Positions 27,851-35,844 of a stretch of DNA of 64,000 bases are shown here, one piece after another. Positions within the stretch are counted from its first letter, which is position 1, and each line of letters opens with the position of its first letter. The position numbers and the translations under genes are program-made. The notes below the pieces were generated by a model, which was given only the letters and a program-made list of their open reading frames with translations, did not search any database and was not told where the DNA came from. The stretch covers positions 1 to 64,000 of the forward strand of contig NZ_JADBGI010000014.1 in the NCBI RefSeq assembly GCF_014892575.1, read 5' to 3'. Source of the DNA: Nocardiopsis coralli (GTDB lineage: Bacteria > Actinomycetota > Actinomycetes > Streptosporangiales > Streptosporangiaceae).

Positions 27851-27890
27851 TTCCCGACTAGGCGGGGGCGTTCCCGACTAGGCGGGGGCG
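27851..27890. repeat. 20-bp tandem duplication across the ectC stop codon
   Basis: The unit TTCCCGACTAGGCGGGGGCG occurs at 27851-27870 and 27871-27890. The ectC stop (27878-27880) is inside the second copy, so the 3' end of the gene has been duplicated without changing the protein. Confidence 0.85.
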
Positions 27891-28288
27891 TTCTCCGCGT
27901 CGTCCTCGACGACCAGCGGGTAGACGCCGTTCTCGTCGTGGACCTCGCGGCCGGTCACCGGCGGGTTGAACACGCACAGGACACGGAAGTCGGTCTTGGG
28001 GCGGACGGTGTGCTGCTCGTGACCGTTGAGCAGGTAGAGGGTGCCCGGGGTGATGATGTGCTTCTCCCCGGTCTCCTCGTTGGTCAGCTCGGCCTCACCC
28101 TCGATGCAGTGCACGAGCTCGATGTGGTTCGCGTACCAGAAGGTCGACTCGGTGCCCGCGTACAGGACGGTCTCGTGGAAGGAGAAGCCGACCTTGTCCT
28201 TGGCGAGGACGATCCGACGGCTGCGCCAGTTCTCCGTCTTGATGTCGGCGTCGGTGTCGTTGACCTCGTCCATGTTGCGAACGATCAC
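27878..28288 (-). CDS. ectC: L-ectoine synthase
   Basis: A 136-residue cupin enzyme that closes N-gamma-acetyl-diaminobutyrate to ectoine, the last step. It starts [16 protein letters not shown] and shows the EctC metal/substrate motifs [19 protein letters not shown] and [13 protein letters not shown] 28288 has GAGGAG 7 nt upstream, which clearly decides the start. It is separated from ectB by 201 nt holding two strong hairpins, unlike the tight ectABC order elsewhere. No ectD (hydroxylase) follows. Confidence 0.95.
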   Translation of the reverse strand: MIVRNMDEVNDTDADIKTENWRSRRIVLAKDKVGFSFHETVLYAGTESTFWYANHIELVHCIEGEAELTNEETGEKHIITPGTLYLLNGHEQHTVRPKTDFRVLCVFNPPVTGREVHDENGVYPLVVEDDAENAPA

Positions 28289-28404
28289 TGCTGACTCCTC
28301 AATCGCGCTGCTGCGCCTCGTGCGTGGTGGTCGACACGGTGCGGGGCCGGTCGGCGGTCCCTGCGACCAGGATCCTCCGACCGACCCCGTTCCGTCAGTA
28401 GAAA

Positions 28405-28462
28405 GTGGGGGCCACGTGGGAAAAATTCCCGTGGCCCCCACGCCGGCCGGGGTACGGCCGGC
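28405..28462 (-). terminator. Two hairpins between ectB and ectC (attenuator or processing element)
   Basis: GTGGGGGCCACG plus GGGAA (28405-28422) pairs with TTCCCGTGGCCCCCAC (28426-28441), 12 bp plus 4-5 bp with a 2-nt bulge and A-rich loop. On the minus strand it is followed by TTTCT. A second stem GCCGGCC/GGCCGGC lies at 28442-28462. Read-through would be needed for ectC unless it has its own promoter. Confidence 0.7.
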
Positions 28463-28489
28463 AGAGGCTCAGAAGCCCCGTTGCGCGCT

Positions 28490-29755
28490 CTAGGCGGCCT
28501 TGCTCTGCTTGACCGCGGCGCGGGTCGCGTCGGCGATGATGTCGAGGCCCTGCGTGAGCTCGGCCTCGGTCGCGGTCAGCGGCGGGAGCAGCTTGAGGAC
28601 CTCGTCCTCCGGGCCGGAGGTCTCGAGCAGCAGGCCGCGCTCGAAGGCCTCCGCGGAGACCTCGTTGGCCAGCTCGGTCTGCTCGAAGGCCAGACCGCGG
28701 GCCAGGCCGCGGCCGCGCACGTGCGCGCCGGTCTCGGGGTGCTCGGCGGCGATCTCCTGCAGACGCGCCGCGACGAGTTCGCCCTTGGCCTTGACGGCCT
28801 CGGAGAAGGAGTCGTCGCTCCAGTAACGGCGCAGGCTCTCGGTACCGGTCACCATCGCGGGGTTGAAGCCGCGGAAGGTGCCGTTGTGCTCGCCCGGGCC
28901 CCACACGTCGTGCTCGCGCTTGAACAGCGTGAGCGCCATCGGCAGGCCGTAACCGCTGATGGACTTGGACAGCGTGACGATGTCGGGCACGATGCCGGCC
29001 TCTTCGAAGGAGAAGAAGTTGCCGGTACGGCCGCAGCCCATCTGGATGTCGTCGGCGATCAGGAGGATGCCGTACTCCTTGCAGAGGTCGGCGAGCCCCC
29101 GCAGCCACTCGGCGCTGGCCGCGTTGATGCCGCCCTCGCCCTGCACGGTCTCGACGATCACGGCGGCGGGGGCGTCCAGGCCCGAGCCGCTGTCCTCGAG
29201 GAGGGTGCGGAGCCAGAGGAAGTCGGGGGTCTGCCCGTCGAGGTAGTTGTCGAAGGGCATCGTGGCGACGTGGTCGAGCGGAACGCCCGCACCGCCGCGC
29301 TTCATCGAGTTACCGGTCACCGCGAGGGCGCCCAGGGTCATGCCGTGGAAGCCGTTGGTGAAGTTGATGATCGTCTGGCGGCCCGTGATCTTGCGGGCCA
29401 GCTTCAGGGCAGCCTCGACGGCGTTGTTGCCCGCGGGGCCGGGGAACTGGACCTTGTAGTCCAGCCCCCTGGGTTTGAGGATGATCTCCTCGAAGGTTTT
29501 CAGGAACTCGCGTTTGGACGAGCTGTACGCGTCCAGGCTGTGCACGATCCTGTCGTCGGTCAGATAGTCGATGAGGTGGCTCTTCAGCTCCGGGTTGTTG
29601 TGCCCGTAGTTGAGGGAGCCGGCCCCGGCGAAGAAGTCGAGGTAGGGCTTGCCGCTCTCGTCGTAGACGTGGCTTCCGAGGGCCTTGTCGAAAACGACAG
29701 GCCAGCTCCGGCAGTATCCGCGGACTTCGGACTCGAGGCGCTGGAAGGTCTCCAT
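28490..29755 (-). CDS. ectB: L-2,4-diaminobutyrate transaminase
   Basis: A 421-residue class III PLP aminotransferase that makes L-2,4-diaminobutyrate from aspartate semialdehyde with glutamate as donor, the first committed ectoine step. It starts METFQRLESEVRGYCRSWP. PLP-site features include GPAGNNAVEAALKLAR, ADDIQMGCGRTG and the Schiff-base lysine at about residue 264 in TLSKSISGYG. ATG 29755 has AAGGAA 7 nt upstream, better than the in-frame alternative at 29782. It lies 93 nt after ectA. Confidence 0.96.
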   Translation of the reverse strand: METFQRLESEVRGYCRSWPVVFDKALGSHVYDESGKPYLDFFAGAGSLNYGHNNPELKSHLIDYLTDDRIVHSLDAYSSSKREFLKTFEEIILKPRGLDYKVQFPGPAGNNAVEAALKLARKITGRQTIINFTNGFHGMTLGALAVTGNSMKRGGAGVPLDHVATMPFDNYLDGQTPDFLWLRTLLEDSGSGLDAPAAVIVETVQGEGGINAASAEWLRGLADLCKEYGILLIADDIQMGCGRTGNFFSFEEAGIVPDIVTLSKSISGYGLPMALTLFKREHDVWGPGEHNGTFRGFNPAMVTGTESLRRYWSDDSFSEAVKAKGELVAARLQEIAAEHPETGAHVRGRGLARGLAFEQTELANEVSAEAFERGLLLETSGPEDEVLKLLPPLTATEAELTQGLDIIADATRAAVKQSKAA

Positions 29756-29848
29756 CGTGTGTTCCTTGGTTCCTTTCCCCAAGTTCGTGGGCTCATGGCT
29801 TGGACGACGGGGCGGTTCAGGATCGGTCGATCCGGTGCGGATGGTCAG

Positions 29849-30445
29849 TCACGCTTCTTGACTCGGACGGGCCCCGAGGGGTCCGATACGGACGAGGTCC
29901 TCGGGCTCGTGCGGGGTTCCGTCCTGCGGGAAGTGTTCGGTCCCGAAGAGGGGGCTCCACACGGCCTCGGCGCCGCGGTCCCTTGCGAAGGAGCCGAAGA
30001 GCGCCCGTGAAGCCGTGTTGTCCGGCGTCACGGTCGCCTCGAGGTAGCGCAGGCCCTGATCGGCGATCGCGTCGCCGATGAAGTCGAGCATCCGGCGGGC
30101 CAGCCGCTGTCCGCGGTACGCGGAGTCGACGGCGACCTGCCAGAGGAAATACGTGTCCGGGCTGTCGGGGCGCACGAAACCGGTGACGTAGGCGGCCACC
30201 CGGCCGTCGTCGTCGCGGGCGACGACACTGGAACGGGCGAAGTCGCGGCACCAGAGCGTGTAGGAGTACGGGGAATTCACGTCCATCCCCGTCTCACCCG
30301 CCAGCCGCCACATGTGCGGCCCGTCCTCCGGGGACGGGTGCGACAGTTGCACACCTCCCAGGCCCGCGGCCTGTGTGGCCTCAGAGCCTGTGGCCCCGTT
30401 GTCGGTCCGGTCGCGTGCATGGAGGTCAGTTCGTTGATGTGGCAC
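29849..30445 (-). CDS. ectA: L-2,4-diaminobutyrate N-gamma-acetyltransferase
   Basis: A GNAT-family acetyltransferase of up to 198 residues, acetylating diaminobutyrate with acetyl-CoA. Core features: SHPSPEDGPHMWRLA, the conserved SPYSYTLWCRDF, and the acetyl-CoA loop AYRGQRLARRML. GTG 30445 has no ribosome site but lies 8 nt below a TAAGTT hexamer, suggesting a near-leaderless message. GTG 30352 is an alternative but its GGAGG is only 1 nt away. It is the first gene of ectABC. Confidence 0.93.
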   Translation of the reverse strand: MPHQRTDLHARDRTDNGATGSEATQAAGLGGVQLSHPSPEDGPHMWRLAGETGMDVNSPYSYTLWCRDFARSSVVARDDDGRVAAYVTGFVRPDSPDTYFLWQVAVDSAYRGQRLARRMLDFIGDAIADQGLRYLEATVTPDNTASRALFGSFARDRGAEAVWSPLFGTEHFPQDGTPHEPEDLVRIGPLGARPSQEA

Positions 30446-31119
30446 GTCGATCGAACTTAGCGAACGATCCTCAAGAGAGTTTCAGACCGCAAGCGCCTAC
30501 ATGTTTGGGCGGTTCAAAACTGGGGAGGACTAGCCTATTTGGTAGCTCTTCGGGTTCACCCTCGGTGCACCGGGGCCACCGCGACGGAGGGTCAACGGCG
30601 CAGCTCATCCCCCACTCACCAGGGGCTCCGGACTCTCTCACGAGGGGGCGTTCGCCCCGCGGACGGCACCGAGTGTCACGCCGCGACGACAACCGCCACG
30701 GTCAAACATAGAGCTTCATGGCGGCAGATTAAGCGTGCGTTAAGTCACATCAATTCGGTGGAAACCTCGAGACATAACGGGCCCAACGCTTGCAGCGTAC
30801 ATCACACGCCGGTAACGGCGCAGGGGTTCCGCACGCAAAATCCCCCGTCACACAGGGGTTCCACCCTCCGCCCGTGCCCCTCGCCCGGGGGCGCCCCCAT
30901 GCCTCCCGGATCCCCCGAAACCACCGGGACCAGCACCGAAGGTCCTTGCCCTCGCTCCGACTTTCGAGCAGACTCCGTGTAGTACGACCTCATGTAGTAC
31001 TACACTTGGTCGCGTCGCACGGACGGCCCCGAGACCCGTCCGGCGGCCACAACTCTTCTCTGCGCCCGCCGTGGGTCCCCCGCACGGGCCAGGATCAGCA
31101 CGACGGATCGGAGGCGCCC
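30446..31119. other. Non-coding interval between divergent ectA and whiB
   Basis: No gene is supported. The ectA-proximal side has the minus-strand hexamer TAAGTT (complement 30454-30459), a possible -10 box placed 8 nt before the GTG. The middle (30478-30540 and 30710-30800) is notably AT-richer than the surroundings, suiting promoters. The whiB-proximal side carries the inverted repeat at 30977-31005. Two copies of GGGGTTCC about 28 nt apart are also present near 30827 and 30855. Confidence 0.55.
30977..31006 (+). promoter_or_regulatory. Operator/promoter of the whiB gene
   Basis: GTGTAGTAC (30977-30985) and GTACTACAC (30997-31005) are perfect inverted 9-mers, and TGTAGTAC is also directly repeated at 30978 and 30993. 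The hexamer TACACT (31001-31006) would be the -10 box, with 30978-30983 as a poor -35 at 17 bp. A repressor bound here would block RNA polymerase. The regulator is unknown. Confidence 0.5.
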
Positions 31120-31383
31120 GTGAACCGCCTGTACCACGAGAGCGAGGACTGGGTCCTGCAGGGCAACTGCCGCTCCTACGACCCCGAGATCTTCTTTCCC
31201 GTCAGCAGCACCGGCATCGGGCAGGCCGACACAGAACAGGCCGTCGCCGTCTGCCGCAGTTGTACTGTTCGCCAAGAGTGCCTGCGGTGGGCCCTGCGAG
31301 CCGGAGAGGCGCACGGCGTCTGGGGTGGCACCACCCCCGAGGAACGCCGCTACATGCGGCTCGAACTCGCCCCGGCCAGCTGA
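31120..31383 (+). CDS. WhiB-family iron-sulfur transcriptional regulator
   Basis: An 87-residue Wbl protein. Four cysteines at 17, 45, 48 and 54 in the CX27CX2CX5C pattern hold a [4Fe-4S] cluster, GVWGG lies at 66-70, and a short basic/acidic tail follows. Such proteins bind the sigma-A region 4 and adjust transcription in development, redox or antibiotic response. It lacks the RGRP AT-hook of WhiB7. GTG 31120 has a perfect GGAGG five nt upstream. A likely autoregulatory or regulated promoter with an inverted repeat lies at 30977-31006, and a terminator follows. Confidence 0.93.
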   Translation: MNRLYHESEDWVLQGNCRSYDPEIFFPVSSTGIGQADTEQAVAVCRSCTVRQECLRWALRAGEAHGVWGGTTPEERRYMRLELAPAS

Positions 31384-31394
31384 GACGACGGCAC

Positions 31395-31426
31395 GGGCCG
31401 CCGGACACGAGGCCGTCCGGCGGCCC
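31395..31426 (+). terminator. whiB terminator hairpin
   Basis: GGGCCGCCGGAC (31395-31406) and GTCCGGCGGCCC (31415-31426) form a perfect 12-bp stem with an 8-nt loop, 11 nt after whiB. Confidence 0.75.
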
Positions 31427-31505
31427 CCGCTCTGTCCCCGCGAGGGGACCGTCCCTGTGAGGACGGCCCTTGCGGGCGTACAGGGCTTTGCCTAGGTTCG
31501 ATCCC

Positions 31506-32117
31506 GTGCGACCCGCTCATGGCACGCTCCACGCGCTGCGCACCGCCTTCCTGGCCGGTGCGTCCACCGGGCTGGCCTACGGCGGGCACAACCTCTGGGC
31601 GCCCGAACCGGCCTCGTCCGCCGGGTTCTTCGCCGCGACCGCGTTCCTCTTCCCCGTCCTGCTGTTCTTCACCCGCAGGATGCGCGGGATGGGCGACATC
31701 TTCGCGGTCATGGCCGCCGCCCAGGTCGGCATCCACCTGATCCTGCAGGGCTCGGGCGGCGCCGCACACAAACTCCTCGACGCCGGCGCCGACCACAGCG
31801 GCCACGGCCTGCTCACGCACGTCCTCGGGTTCGCCCCCGGGATGCTGTTCGCACACCTGTGGGCCGCGCTCCTGGCCGCCGCACTGCTCGCGCACGGCGA
31901 GGCCGCGCTGTGGGCCCTGGCGTCCCTGCTCTCACGGTGGCTCCCACAGGGCCTGCGCGCCCGTGTCCCGGTCGTGCACCGGGCCGCCGTCCGTCCCCTC
32001 CACCGGGACGTCCCAGCTCTCTCAACGGTCGACCTCTCCACGCACGGACCACGCGGGCCTCCCGGTTCGGCCGCTTTCCGTGCCGAACCGGAGCGCACCG
32101 ACGCGCTCCGGACGTGA
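31506..32117 (+). CDS. His-rich membrane protein beside copC
   Basis: A 203-residue protein with about four membrane helices and several histidines in or next to them (GGHNLW, GIHLIL, AAHKLL, DHSGHGLLTHVLG, LFAHLW). The arrangement suggests binding or handling of a metal, plausibly copper given the CopC gene 21 nt downstream. The last 60 residues are arginine/proline-rich and probably cytoplasmic. GTG 31506 starts where the membrane-type sequence begins. Its ribosome site is weak and an upstream in-frame start at 31470 is possible. No named family recognised. Confidence 0.75.
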   Translation: MRPAHGTLHALRTAFLAGASTGLAYGGHNLWAPEPASSAGFFAATAFLFPVLLFFTRRMRGMGDIFAVMAAAQVGIHLILQGSGGAAHKLLDAGADHSGHGLLTHVLGFAPGMLFAHLWAALLAAALLAHGEAALWALASLLSRWLPQGLRARVPVVHRAAVRPLHRDVPALSTVDLSTHGPRGPPGSAAFRAEPERTDALRT

Positions 32118-32138
32118 GACGACCCTGAGAGAAGGAAG

Positions 32139-32768
32139 ATGACCACCCCGAACACCACGGCCCGCGCGGCCGCCCTGGCCCTTGCCCCGTTCACCGCGGC
32201 CGCACTCGTCCTCGCCCCGGCCCCGGCGCTGGCGCACGACGTGCTCATCTCGTCCTCGCCCGAGGACGGCGAGAGCCTGGACACCGTGCCCGAGGAGGTC
32301 GTGCTGACCTTCAACAACAACCCCCTGGAGACCGGCGACGGCAACGCGATCGCCGTGACCGGGCCGGACGAGGAGACCACCTACGAGACCGGCGGGCTCG
32401 AGTTCGACGGTGCCGACGTCACCACCGAGCTCGAACCGCTCGACGAGGCCGGCGACTACACGATCGGGTACCGGATCGTCTCCTCCGACGGCCACCCGAT
32501 CCAGGAGACCCTGACCTTCTCCGTCTCCGAGGAGGCCGTGGCCGCGGCCGCGCCCGAGGAGGACGAGGACGCCCAGGAGGACGACGCCGCCGAGGAGGAA
32601 GCGGCCGAGGAGAACGCGGACGACGCCGCGGAGGAGACCGGTGCCGAGGAGGCCGCCGACGAGGGCGGGATCTCCGGCACGACCGTCGCGGTCATCGTCG
32701 TCGCCGCGGTCGTGGTCCTGGCCGCGGTGATCCTGATCGCCGTGCGCATGCGCAAGAGCACCCAGTAG
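32139..32768 (+). CDS. CopC-domain copper-binding protein, membrane anchored
   Basis: A 209-residue protein. A signal peptide ends at about Ala32, leaving His33 as the new N-terminal residue, the usual Cu(II) ligand of CopC. The second site is SSDGHPIQ with Asp117 and His119. After the CopC fold comes a very acidic linker (about 130-175, many Glu/Asp/Ala) and a C-terminal membrane helix (180-202) with a basic end. It probably binds copper outside the membrane and works with the His-rich membrane protein upstream. ATG 32139 has AGAAGGAAG upstream. Confidence 0.9.
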   Translation: MTTPNTTARAAALALAPFTAAALVLAPAPALAHDVLISSSPEDGESLDTVPEEVVLTFNNNPLETGDGNAIAVTGPDEETTYETGGLEFDGADVTTELEPLDEAGDYTIGYRIVSSDGHPIQETLTFSVSEEAVAAAAPEEDEDAQEDDAAEEEAAEENADDAAEETGAEEAADEGGISGTTVAVIVVAAVVVLAAVILIAVRMRKSTQ

Positions 32769-32799
32769 GCGCACACGTCCCCTGAGGACACGGACACAG

Positions 32800-32838
32800 C
32801 ACAGGGCCCGGTTCCCCTCCGCGGGGGCCGGGCCCTGT
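32800..32838. terminator. Bidirectional terminator between copC and PP2C gene
   Basis: ACAGGGCCCGGTTCCCC and GGGGGCCGGGCCCTGT pair over about 15 positions around a short TCCGC loop. It lies 35 nt past copC and ahead of the end of the opposing phosphatase gene. Confidence 0.75.
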
Positions 32839-32877
32839 CATGTGTGCTGGGTGCGCGCGGTGCGTGTCCGCGGGGGC

Positions 32878-33639
32878 TCAGACGCGGCGCGCGAGCATGA
32901 TGCTGATGTTGTCCTTGCCGCCGCCCTCCATGGCGGCCTGCCACAGCGCGTGCACGGCGGCCTCGTCGCTGCCGGCCTCGGCCATCATGCGTTCCATCTC
33001 CTCGGTGGAGACCAGGTCGGAGAGGCCGTCGCTGCACATCAGCCAGGTGCTGGGGTCAGGGGCCTCGTCCCGGCCCACGTGGGGGACCATCGTGCCGCCG
33101 GAGCTGCCGCCCAGGGACTGGGTGATGAAGTTCGTGGTGACGGGACGGCCGTCCTCGGACGGGGGCAGAGCCGGGGAGTCGTCCTCGCTCAGCTGGCGCA
33201 GCCGCCCGCCCTCGATGCGGTAGGTGCGGGAGTCGCCGACGTTGAACCAGAAGTTGCCGTCGCCGTTGAGGAGCACGCCCGCGACCGTGGTCCCCATCCC
33301 GGAGAACTCGGTGTGCTGCTTGGCGTGGTCCTTGATCTCCTCGTCGATGTTGCCGAGGATCTGGGCGATGTGGTCCGGGCCCTCCAAGCGGGCCCCCACC
33401 TCGGCCATGCGGTGCACGGCGTGCTCGGACGCTATCTCCCCGGCCGCCTGGCCCCCGATGCCGTCGGCCACCGCGAGGATCACGGGTTCACCGACGGGGA
33501 GGACGCAGCGGACCGGCGCGGTCATGTTCGCGCCGGCGACGGTGAGAGCGCCCATGACGATGGCGTCCTCGTTGGCAGGGCGGACCGCGCCCCGGTGCGT
33601 GAGGGCGGTGACAATGACTTCCCCACCAGCGACACCCAT
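32878..33639 (-). CDS. PP2C-type Ser/Thr protein phosphatase
   Basis: A 253-residue single-domain PPM phosphatase, similar in size to PstP catalytic domains but without a membrane anchor. Metal-site motifs are RPANEDAI (20-27), VADGIGGQAAGE (58-69), CSDGLSDLV and KDNISIML. It dephosphorylates Ser/Thr-phosphorylated proteins; the partner kinase is not in the window. ATG 33639 follows GGAGGAAGGG, which fixes the start although the frame runs to 33762. Convergent with copC. Confidence 0.92.
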   Translation of the reverse strand: MGVAGGEVIVTALTHRGAVRPANEDAIVMGALTVAGANMTAPVRCVLPVGEPVILAVADGIGGQAAGEIASEHAVHRMAEVGARLEGPDHIAQILGNIDEEIKDHAKQHTEFSGMGTTVAGVLLNGDGNFWFNVGDSRTYRIEGGRLRQLSEDDSPALPPSEDGRPVTTNFITQSLGGSSGGTMVPHVGRDEAPDPSTWLMCSDGLSDLVSTEEMERMMAEAGSDEAAVHALWQAAMEGGGKDNISIMLARRV

Positions 33640-34436
33640 ACGCCCTTCCTCCGTTTCGTCGGCCGTGGCCGGTTGCCCGGCACGTGGCGCCGGACCATTG
33701 GTCGAGTCCCGTTCAACGTCTGGATTCTGCAACCGTACCGAGCTACCGCCGGAGTCGGTCAAAATCCGCGTACATCATGGCGGAAAACACCCGGATACGC
33801 AGTTCCCGCCCGGCATTCCGCGCCCGGAAATGCAACGGCGGGAGACCGGCCGAACGCCGCACGCCCGATCCGACAGTAACGGTGCGCAGCGCATCCCGGC
33901 AGGGGACCTCCGCCCCTGCGCCCGCGTACGCGCCCCGACCGGCCCGGACCGGGTTACGGACAGCCCCGAAGAGGGGTTCGGGGCGAACGGGCGCACAGCG
34001 TCACGTTGTCCCCCTCGGGGAGCCATGGCAGAATGGCATGCGTTGGGTGTCTAAGACGCAGACACACACGACCGGTCCCCGGCCGCGCCACCGCGCGCGT
34101 GCCCCGCGGGCCTCCTCTCTCTCGACGGTCGTCTGGTGTGATCTCGCATGCGTCTGCCCTTCCCTCCTCCTTCTCTCTCCTCAGCGGAACCGCACGTGTG
34201 CCCTGCCTGCGCACGTTCCGGTCCCGTGCACACGCTCCCGCCCCCGCACGTGCGCATGCACGGCCGGGCGGCACCGTGTTCGCCTTCCCCGTGACCGTCG
34301 GCCGAGCCCCGGACACGCACGCGTCCGGCACGCCGACAGCCCACTCGCCACGCGGATCCCGTCTCCCCGCTCCGGGATCCCCGGGCGGCAACCGATGCAG
34401 GACACCGACCCCGATCGTGTCCAAGGAGTCATTCCA
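33640..34436. other. Non-coding interval before the glycosyltransferase gene
   Basis: No gene is supported. A hairpin GCCCCGAA (33963-33970)/TTCGGGGC (33977-33984) stands alone, and 34100-34200 is pyrimidine-rich. A stretch near 34025-34070 superficially resembles a tRNA D-arm and anticodon stem but lacks a T-arm. Promoters for the divergent PP2C and glycosyltransferase genes must lie here. Confidence 0.5.
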
Positions 34437-35711
34437 GTGAAGATCGCCCTGATCGCCGAACACGCCAACCCCCTGCCCGCCCACCGGGGTGAGCCGGCGT
34501 GCCCGGCCAGCCTGCACGCGTGCGCACTCTCGCGGCAGCTGGCCAAGCGCGGCCACCGGGTCACCGTCTACGCCCGCCGCAGCGACCCCGACCAGCCCAC
34601 CGGGCGCACCCGCATGGCGCGCGGTGTCTCGGTCACCTACCTGGACGCCGGACCCTCCCGTGTCCTGCAGGCCGACGAGCAGGCCCAGCACACCGGAGAG
34701 TTCGGCACCGCACTTGCCGGGGCCCTGGACGAGGACACCCCGGACGTCCTGCACGCCGTCGGGTGGACCAGCGGCCTGGCCGCGCTGCACGCCCAGGCAC
34801 ACAGCGACCGGGACCAGAGCGGTATCCCGCTCGTGCAGACCTTCCACTCCCTCAACGCGAGCGAGCAGCGCGCCGGGCTGCCCGAACAGCCCGAGCGGGT
34901 GCGCATGGAGGCGGTCCTGGCCTCGCGCGCCGACCACGTCATCGTGGGCTCCACCGACCAGCAGGGCGAGCTCGCACGCCTGCGGGTGCCCCGCCACCAC
35001 GTGAGCGTCGTGCCCTTCGGTGTGGACCCCGACCACTTCACGGTCGAGGGCGGTGCGGCCACCGAACCCTGGAACACCCGCCGCGAGGAGCGCACCCGGC
35101 TCGTGTCGGTCACCGCGCTGCACGAGGCCGGGGGCGCCGAGCGGCTCGTGGAGGCCGTGGCGCACATGCCCGAGACCGAACTGCTGCTGGTCTCCAACGC
35201 CGAGGACCGCGACGTCGCCCTGGACTCCGACGCCCGCCGGCTCGAGATCCTCGCCAAGGAGCTCGGGGTCGACGACCGGGTTCACCTGACCGGCCCGGTG
35301 GAGCGCAAGGAGGTGCCGCGCCTGCTGCGTTCGGCCGACCTCTACGTCTCCGCGGCCTCCTACGACCCCTACGGCGGCGGGGTCCTGGAGGCCATGGCGT
35401 GCGGTCTGCCCGTCGTGGCGACCGCGACCGGCGCCGTGCCCGAGGCGGTGCTGCACCGCACCAGCGGGGTCCTCATGCGGTTCGGCCGCCCGGAGGAGGT
35501 CGTGCGCGCGGTGCGGACCGTGCTCAACACCCCCACCATGAGCACCGCCTACGGGATCGCCGCGGTCGACCGCGCCCGTTCCCGTTTCCCTTGGTCGCGC
35601 ATCGCCATCGAGACGGAGCTCGCCTACGAGCGCGCCCGCCCCTCGGACTCGAACACCGCGGACGAGGACGACGACTCCGACGACCTGGCCCTTTCCGGCT
35701 CGCTCCACTGA
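34437..35711 (+). CDS. GT4-family glycosyltransferase
   Basis: A 424-residue GT-B fold retaining glycosyltransferase. The N-terminal half starts KIALIAEHANPLP and has the donor-family turn VPFGVDPDHF. The C-terminal half has the E-x7-E element YDPYGGGVLEAMACGLPVVATATGAVPE. It resembles MshA-type and sucrose/trehalose-related GT4 enzymes, but the acceptor cannot be assigned. It ends in an acidic, probably flexible tail. GTG 34437 has AAGGAG 8 nt upstream. It is a single gene next to the signalling block. Confidence 0.88.
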   Translation: MKIALIAEHANPLPAHRGEPACPASLHACALSRQLAKRGHRVTVYARRSDPDQPTGRTRMARGVSVTYLDAGPSRVLQADEQAQHTGEFGTALAGALDEDTPDVLHAVGWTSGLAALHAQAHSDRDQSGIPLVQTFHSLNASEQRAGLPEQPERVRMEAVLASRADHVIVGSTDQQGELARLRVPRHHVSVVPFGVDPDHFTVEGGAATEPWNTRREERTRLVSVTALHEAGGAERLVEAVAHMPETELLLVSNAEDRDVALDSDARRLEILAKELGVDDRVHLTGPVERKEVPRLLRSADLYVSAASYDPYGGGVLEAMACGLPVVATATGAVPEAVLHRTSGVLMRFGRPEEVVRAVRTVLNTPTMSTAYGIAAVDRARSRFPWSRIAIETELAYERARPSDSNTADEDDDSDDLALSGSLH

Positions 35712-35844
35712 CATGGACGGCTCGCTCCACCGACAAGGTCCGCCCTCCCGCGCCGAGGCACGGGAGGGACGGCCCTTTCGGGGTACATCCGGGACACGGG
35801 TGCCCGGACCGGGGTGCCCGGACGCCGGAGACGAAGCCACGACC

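Larger units (their letters stand above)
27325..27877. other. Non-coding interval between ectC and ehuB
   Basis: No gene is visible. From the ectC side it holds a 20-bp tandem duplication, a 22-bp palindrome, a smaller GCGCCC/GGGCGC stem (27811-27826) and the strong ectC terminator. On the ehuB side it must contain the ehu promoter, and the repeated GTTATGC at 27538-27555 is the best operator candidate. The remaining bases show nothing recognisable. Confidence 0.6.

Noticed and set aside
30539..30982. A 147-residue ORF between ectA and whiB
   Set aside because: Its composition is low-complexity, it has no ribosome site or family resemblance, and it covers the AT-richer promoter region.
34025..34070. 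tRNA-like segment (D-arm-like TGGCAGAATGGCATGCG followed by a TGTCT/AGACA stem with 7-nt loop)
   Set aside because: The loop lacks U33, there is no T-arm with GGTTC, and the acceptor ends do not pair.
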